Shown piece by piece: positions 15,358 to 17,840 of a stretch of DNA of 17,840 bases. Positions within the stretch are counted from its first letter, which is position 1; each line of letters begins with the position of its first letter. Made by a program: the position numbers and the translations under genes. Origin of the DNA: DASVWZ01 sp036392935 (lineage in GTDB: Bacteria; Acidobacteriota; Terriglobia; Terriglobales; Acidobacteriaceae); contig DASVWZ010000027.1 of assembly GCA_036392935.1 (NCBI GenBank), forward strand, positions 1 through 17,840, written 5' to 3'. The notes beneath the pieces were generated by a model that saw nothing but the letters and a program-made list of their open reading frames with translations, did no database searches and was not told the DNA's origin.

Positions 15358-16041
15358 CTACCGATGCGCCCGACCGCGATTGTGGTTGCCCGTCGGACGC
15401 AACGATCGCAACCAACCGACCGTGTTTCTTATCCCCGTCTTCATGACCTTCACATCCTGGGAATTTTTTGCCAGCGAACCGTAGCCTGTGACCATTGCAA
15501 TCAGAAAACCTGCGGTCGAATTTGGGTCGATATCGCCGCGAACTTTTCCCCGCTCCCGTCCCTCGCGCAAAACCGCCGCAATTCCCTCCTGCCAGTCATG
15601 GAAGACTGCCTGCAGTCGCTTGCGGAACCCCGCATCCAATGGAGACATTTCCTGCGCCAGATTGATCAGCGCGCAGCCGCCGCGCACAGCCTGCGGACGA
15701 ACCGACAATCCTTGAACAATTCCGATCAACACTTCGATCGGGTCGTCGCACTCTTGCAGCGGCTCTAACCACTGGCCGCGATTGTCGGGACCGATGATCT
15801 CCTCCACCACCGCGTATCCCAACGCTTCTTTGCTGGGGAAATGGTAGTACAGCGCTCCCTTGGTCACCCCCGCCGCCGCCAGAATGGCATCGAGACCGGC
15901 GCTCTGAAAGCCCGAGCGGTACACTTCGCGAAACGCCGCCTGCACCAGACGCTCCCGCGTGCGCTCTGGATCACGCGACGTGCCCCCGTTCCGCCGTGCC
16001 CTGCTCTTACCCGCCAATATCCCCATTGTGCCGGCTAACAT
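15358..16041 (-). CDS. TetR/AcrR-family transcriptional regulator
   Basis: A 227-residue repressor-type protein. The N-terminal domain (about residues 26-72) contains the helix-turn-helix SAGLDAILAAAGVTKGALYYHF at about 47-68, followed by the family motif FPSKEAL. The remaining helices form the ligand and dimer domain (VRGGCALINLAQEM, FRKRLQAVFHDWQEGI), which resembles the group of LmrA/YxaF-like TetR proteins. The effector is unknown. The start is uncertain: ATG 16041 has no Shine-Dalgarno and lies on a TACCA/TGGTA dyad, while ATG 16026 five codons later would also keep the whole domain. A basic stretch (KSRARRNGG) precedes the DNA-binding domain. The gene diverges from fdnG across 311 bases and probably acts on the secreted protein gene just downstream. 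Confidence 0.9.
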   Translation of the reverse strand: MLAGTMGILAGKSRARRNGGTSRDPERTRERLVQAAFREVYRSGFQSAGLDAILAAAGVTKGALYYHFPSKEALGYAVVEEIIGPDNRGQWLEPLQECDDPIEVLIGIVQGLSVRPQAVRGGCALINLAQEMSPLDAGFRKRLQAVFHDWQEGIAAVLREGRERGKVRGDIDPNSTAGFLIAMVTGYGSLAKNSQDVKVMKTGIRNTVGWLRSLRPTGNHNRGRAHR

Positions 16042-16352
16042 ACCAGGTAGTTTGGATGGTACCAGAGCAGCTTTCGCGGCAAACGTTCTTTTGGCTTTCT
16101 GGAAGGTCGACGCGTCCGGCTGGCCCGCATCCGGAGCAGACGGGCATGAAATTACGCCCGCAGTGAAGCCAAAAAAAGCTCCGTCAAAAGCCGCTCATTG
16201 TAGCCCAATTACTGCGCCTGCTCCATACCCAATAATCCCGGCGAAAGCGCCCAAGAAGATTACGGCCTTGTCACACACGCGCGTTGTTTTAGGAGTACAA
16301 TTCGACCATCTTGATGTGGGTCTGTTCAAAGTAAGAAAGGATACCCAGGTCC
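16042..16352. other. Divergent spacer between tetR and fdnG with a foldable segment
   Basis: TTTTGGCTT (16089-16097) pairs perfectly with AAGCCAAAA (16166-16174) and encloses two smaller hairpins, TCCGG/CCGGA (16115-16135) and CGGGC/GCCCG (16141-16160), which would give a three-way junction about 180 bases before fdnG. It resembles no riboswitch I can name and has no tRNA T-loop. A TACAAT hexamer near 16294 lacks a suitable -35. No FNR-type TTGAT-N4-ATCAA site was seen. AAAGG at 16336-16340 is the best, rather distant, Shine-Dalgarno for fdnG. Confidence 0.35.
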
Positions 16353-17840
16353 ATGAACAGCAGCCGCAGAGATTTTCTGAAAGCCACCGCTCTCGGCGGA
16401 ACGGCGCTCTCGCTATTGGGCTTTGATCCCAAGCCCGCCTACGCCCAGCTCGCAGAATTAAAGATCGCGCGCGCCAGAGAGACGCATTCAACTTGCCCTT
16501 ACTGCGCCGTAGGGTGCGGCGTTCTCATCTACACCATCGGCGACGGTGCAAAGAACGTCACCCCGCAGGTCATCCACGTCGAAGGCGATCCCGATTCTCC
16601 GACCAACCGCGGCACGCTCTGTCCTAAGGGATCCTCGCTCGAGCAGGACATCCTCAACGAACGGCGTTTGCTGAAGCCGCAAGTCCGCCGGCCCGGGGGA
16701 ACAGATTGGGAAGATATTTCCTGGGACAAGGCGCTCGACGAGATTGCCGTCTGGACCAAGAAAACCCGCGACGCCACTTTCGTCGAGACCGATGCCAACG
16801 GCAAGAAAGCGAATCGCTGCGAAGGCGTTTCTTTCATCGGCGGCTGCACCGATACCAATGAGTTCAATTATCTGACCGTAAAGGCCATGAGGAGTATGGG
16901 CTTGGTTTATTTCGAAAACCAAGCCCGTGTTTGACACGGCCCCACGGTCTCAAGTTTGGGACCAACATTTGGACGCGGGGCCATGACCAATGGCTGGATC
17001 GACATCAAAAACACCGACATGATGTTGATCATGGGCGGCAATCCGGCCGAAAATCACCCCTGTGGCTTCAAATGGGCCATGGAGGCCAAGCGCGAGCGCA
17101 ACGCCAAGCTCATCTCTGTCGATCCGCGATTCACTCGCACCTCTGCCACTGCCGATCTTTTCCTGCAGATCCGCGCCGGAACCGACATTGCATTTTTGGG
17201 TGGAGTAATCCGCTACGCGCTTGAAAATAACCGCGTAGCGCACGATTACCTGGTCAATTACACCAACGCCGCCTTCATTATTAAGGACGGTTTCAAGCTG
17301 CCCGAAGACGGCCTGTATTCTGGCTTCGACGCAGCGACCAAAACCTACGATCGGTCAACCTGGAATTACGAAGAAGGTGGAGATTTAAGCGGTAAAACCG
17401 ATACGGGCGGTCACGCCCTTCCCGCGGCAGGCGCAGAGACTCCGGTACCGCCAAGTCTCCCTCCTAACGCCGCGTACGATTTGACGCTGCAGCATCCGCG
17501 CTGCGTCTATCAATTGCTCAAGCAGCAGTATTCGCGTTACACGCCGGAGACGGTGGAGCGCATCACCGGCATTCCCAAAGATCAATATCTCAAAGCTGTC
17601 GATCTTTTCACTTCCATCCGCAAAGACGGCGATATGAAGAAAGTCGCCACCATTATCTATGCCGTGGGATGGACGCAACACACCTTCGGGACCCAGATCA
17701 TCCGTACGGCTGCCATGCTGCAGCTGCTGCTGGGCAACGTCGGGCGCGCCGGCGGCGGCATCAATGCCCTGCGCGGCCACTCAAACATTCAAGGCGCCAC
17801 GGACATGGGCGGCCTCGCCGATGGCATGCCCGGATACTTA
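16353..17840 (+). CDS. fdnG: Selenocysteine-containing formate dehydrogenase, catalytic alpha subunit (5' part)
   Basis: Oxidises formate to CO2 with a molybdenum or tungsten bis-pterin cofactor, passing electrons through iron-sulfur clusters to the partner subunits in the membrane. The first 496 codons are present and the gene runs off the right edge; FdnG-type subunits have about 1000 residues. A Tat signal (SRRDFLK at 3-10, then a hydrophobic stretch to about 31) indicates periplasmic location. C48, C51, C55 and C90 bind a [4Fe-4S] cluster. Codon 194 is TGA (16932-16934) in the context ENQARV-U-HGPTVSSLG, the position and setting of selenocysteine in E. coli FdnG (Sec196). The frame stays open and homologous afterwards (GRGAMTNGWIDIKN, GGNPAENHPCGFKWAMEAK, GRAGGGINALRGHSNIQG), so this is recoding and not a broken gene. 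Confidence 0.93.
16932..16934 (+). other. In-frame UGA read as selenocysteine
   Basis: TGA is codon 194 of fdnG, between NQARV and HGPTV. The family has Sec or Cys at this metal-ligand position. Conserved sequence continues in the same frame for at least 302 codons. Confidence 0.92.
16938..16982 (+). promoter_or_regulatory. Bacterial SECIS element in fdnG
   Basis: Right after the UGA, GGTCTCA (16946-16952) pairs with TGGGACC (16957-16963, one U-G pair) around the loop AGTT. An outer stem GGCCCC (16938-16943) with GGGGCC (16977-16982) closes the structure. The apical loop starts 18 bases after the UGA, the same distance as in E. coli fdhF, and keeps G-U at the two central loop positions that SelB contacts. 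The bulged U of the E. coli hairpin is here replaced by a U-G pair. Confidence 0.8.

Noticed and set aside
16105..16175. selC (selenocysteine tRNA) next to fdnG
   Set aside because: No T-loop GGTTCGA, no TCA anticodon arm and no acceptor pairing were found.
16195..16290. Small glycine-rich hydrophobic frame on the minus strand (AVIFLGAFAGIIGYGAGAVIG)
   Set aside because: It looks like a membrane segment, but has no ATG or Shine-Dalgarno nearby and lies in the spacer before tetR; probably chance.
16304..16330. Mini-ORF (TTG-ATG-TGG-GTC-TGT) just before fdnG as a leader peptide
   Set aside because: Only a few codons, and the AGGAG upstream is too far away.
16932..16934. fdnG as a pseudogene or two genes split by a stop codon
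   Set aside because: The stop is TGA at the known selenocysteine position, a SECIS-like hairpin follows, and the frame remains homologous afterwards.
1..17840. CRISPR array, insertion sequence or defence island
   Set aside because: No regularly spaced direct repeats, transposase or known defence gene was seen apart from the vapBC pair.

Overview
Organism: the window looks like chromosome from an Acidobacteriota bacterium, most likely class Terriglobia. This rests on the combination of a large Oar-like TonB-dependent receptor with an N-terminal carboxypeptidase-regulatory-like domain, long secreted NHL-repeat proteins ending in an ASPM/SPD-2/Hydin-type (choice-of-anchor D) domain, the bacillithiol ligase BshC, and intergenic GCTGAYGGCT-type repeats. 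It is an inference from gene families and was not checked against a database. Layout from left to right: (1) 1-531 has no convincing gene and holds several inverted and tandem short repeats plus a G7C6 tract. (2) A HAD-family hydrolase (532-1212, +) converges on bshC (1237-2853, -). (3) A palindrome-rich spacer leads to two tandem paralogous secreted NHL propeller proteins (3170-5797 and 5899-8589, +), closed by a strong terminator. (4) A VapBC-type toxin-antitoxin pair (8869-9490, +) starts at a nearly symmetric palindromic promoter; a possible small ORF lies on the other side. (5) ssrA (tmRNA, 9590-9957, +) has its own promoter. (6) A block on the minus strand reads, in transcription order, tetR (16041-15358), a secreted protein of unknown function (15236-14523), a stand-alone LytTR regulator (14457-14035) and an Oar-like TonB-dependent receptor (13649-10059), which ends at a strong terminator. 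A short ORF with a strong Shine-Dalgarno sequence lies on the plus strand inside this block. (7) The right edge carries the 5' half of fdnG, the catalytic subunit of a Tat-exported molybdenum/tungsten formate dehydrogenase. Its frame contains a UGA at 16932-16934 that should be read as selenocysteine, with a bacterial SECIS hairpin directly after it, so a naive ORF caller would split the gene there. How the genes work together: no single pathway spans the window. The clear functional units are vapB-vapC, the paired NHL genes, the probable TetR control of the secreted protein, and the selenoprotein formate dehydrogenase, which implies selenocysteine machinery (SelA, SelB, SelC, SelD) elsewhere in the genome. 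HAD hydrolase and bshC are convergent and need not be related. I found no CRISPR array, insertion sequence or prophage gene, and no clearly new multi-gene system. The least explained items are the symmetric promoter at vapBC, the two short ORFs, the folded spacer before fdnG and the palindrome between bshC and the first NHL gene.
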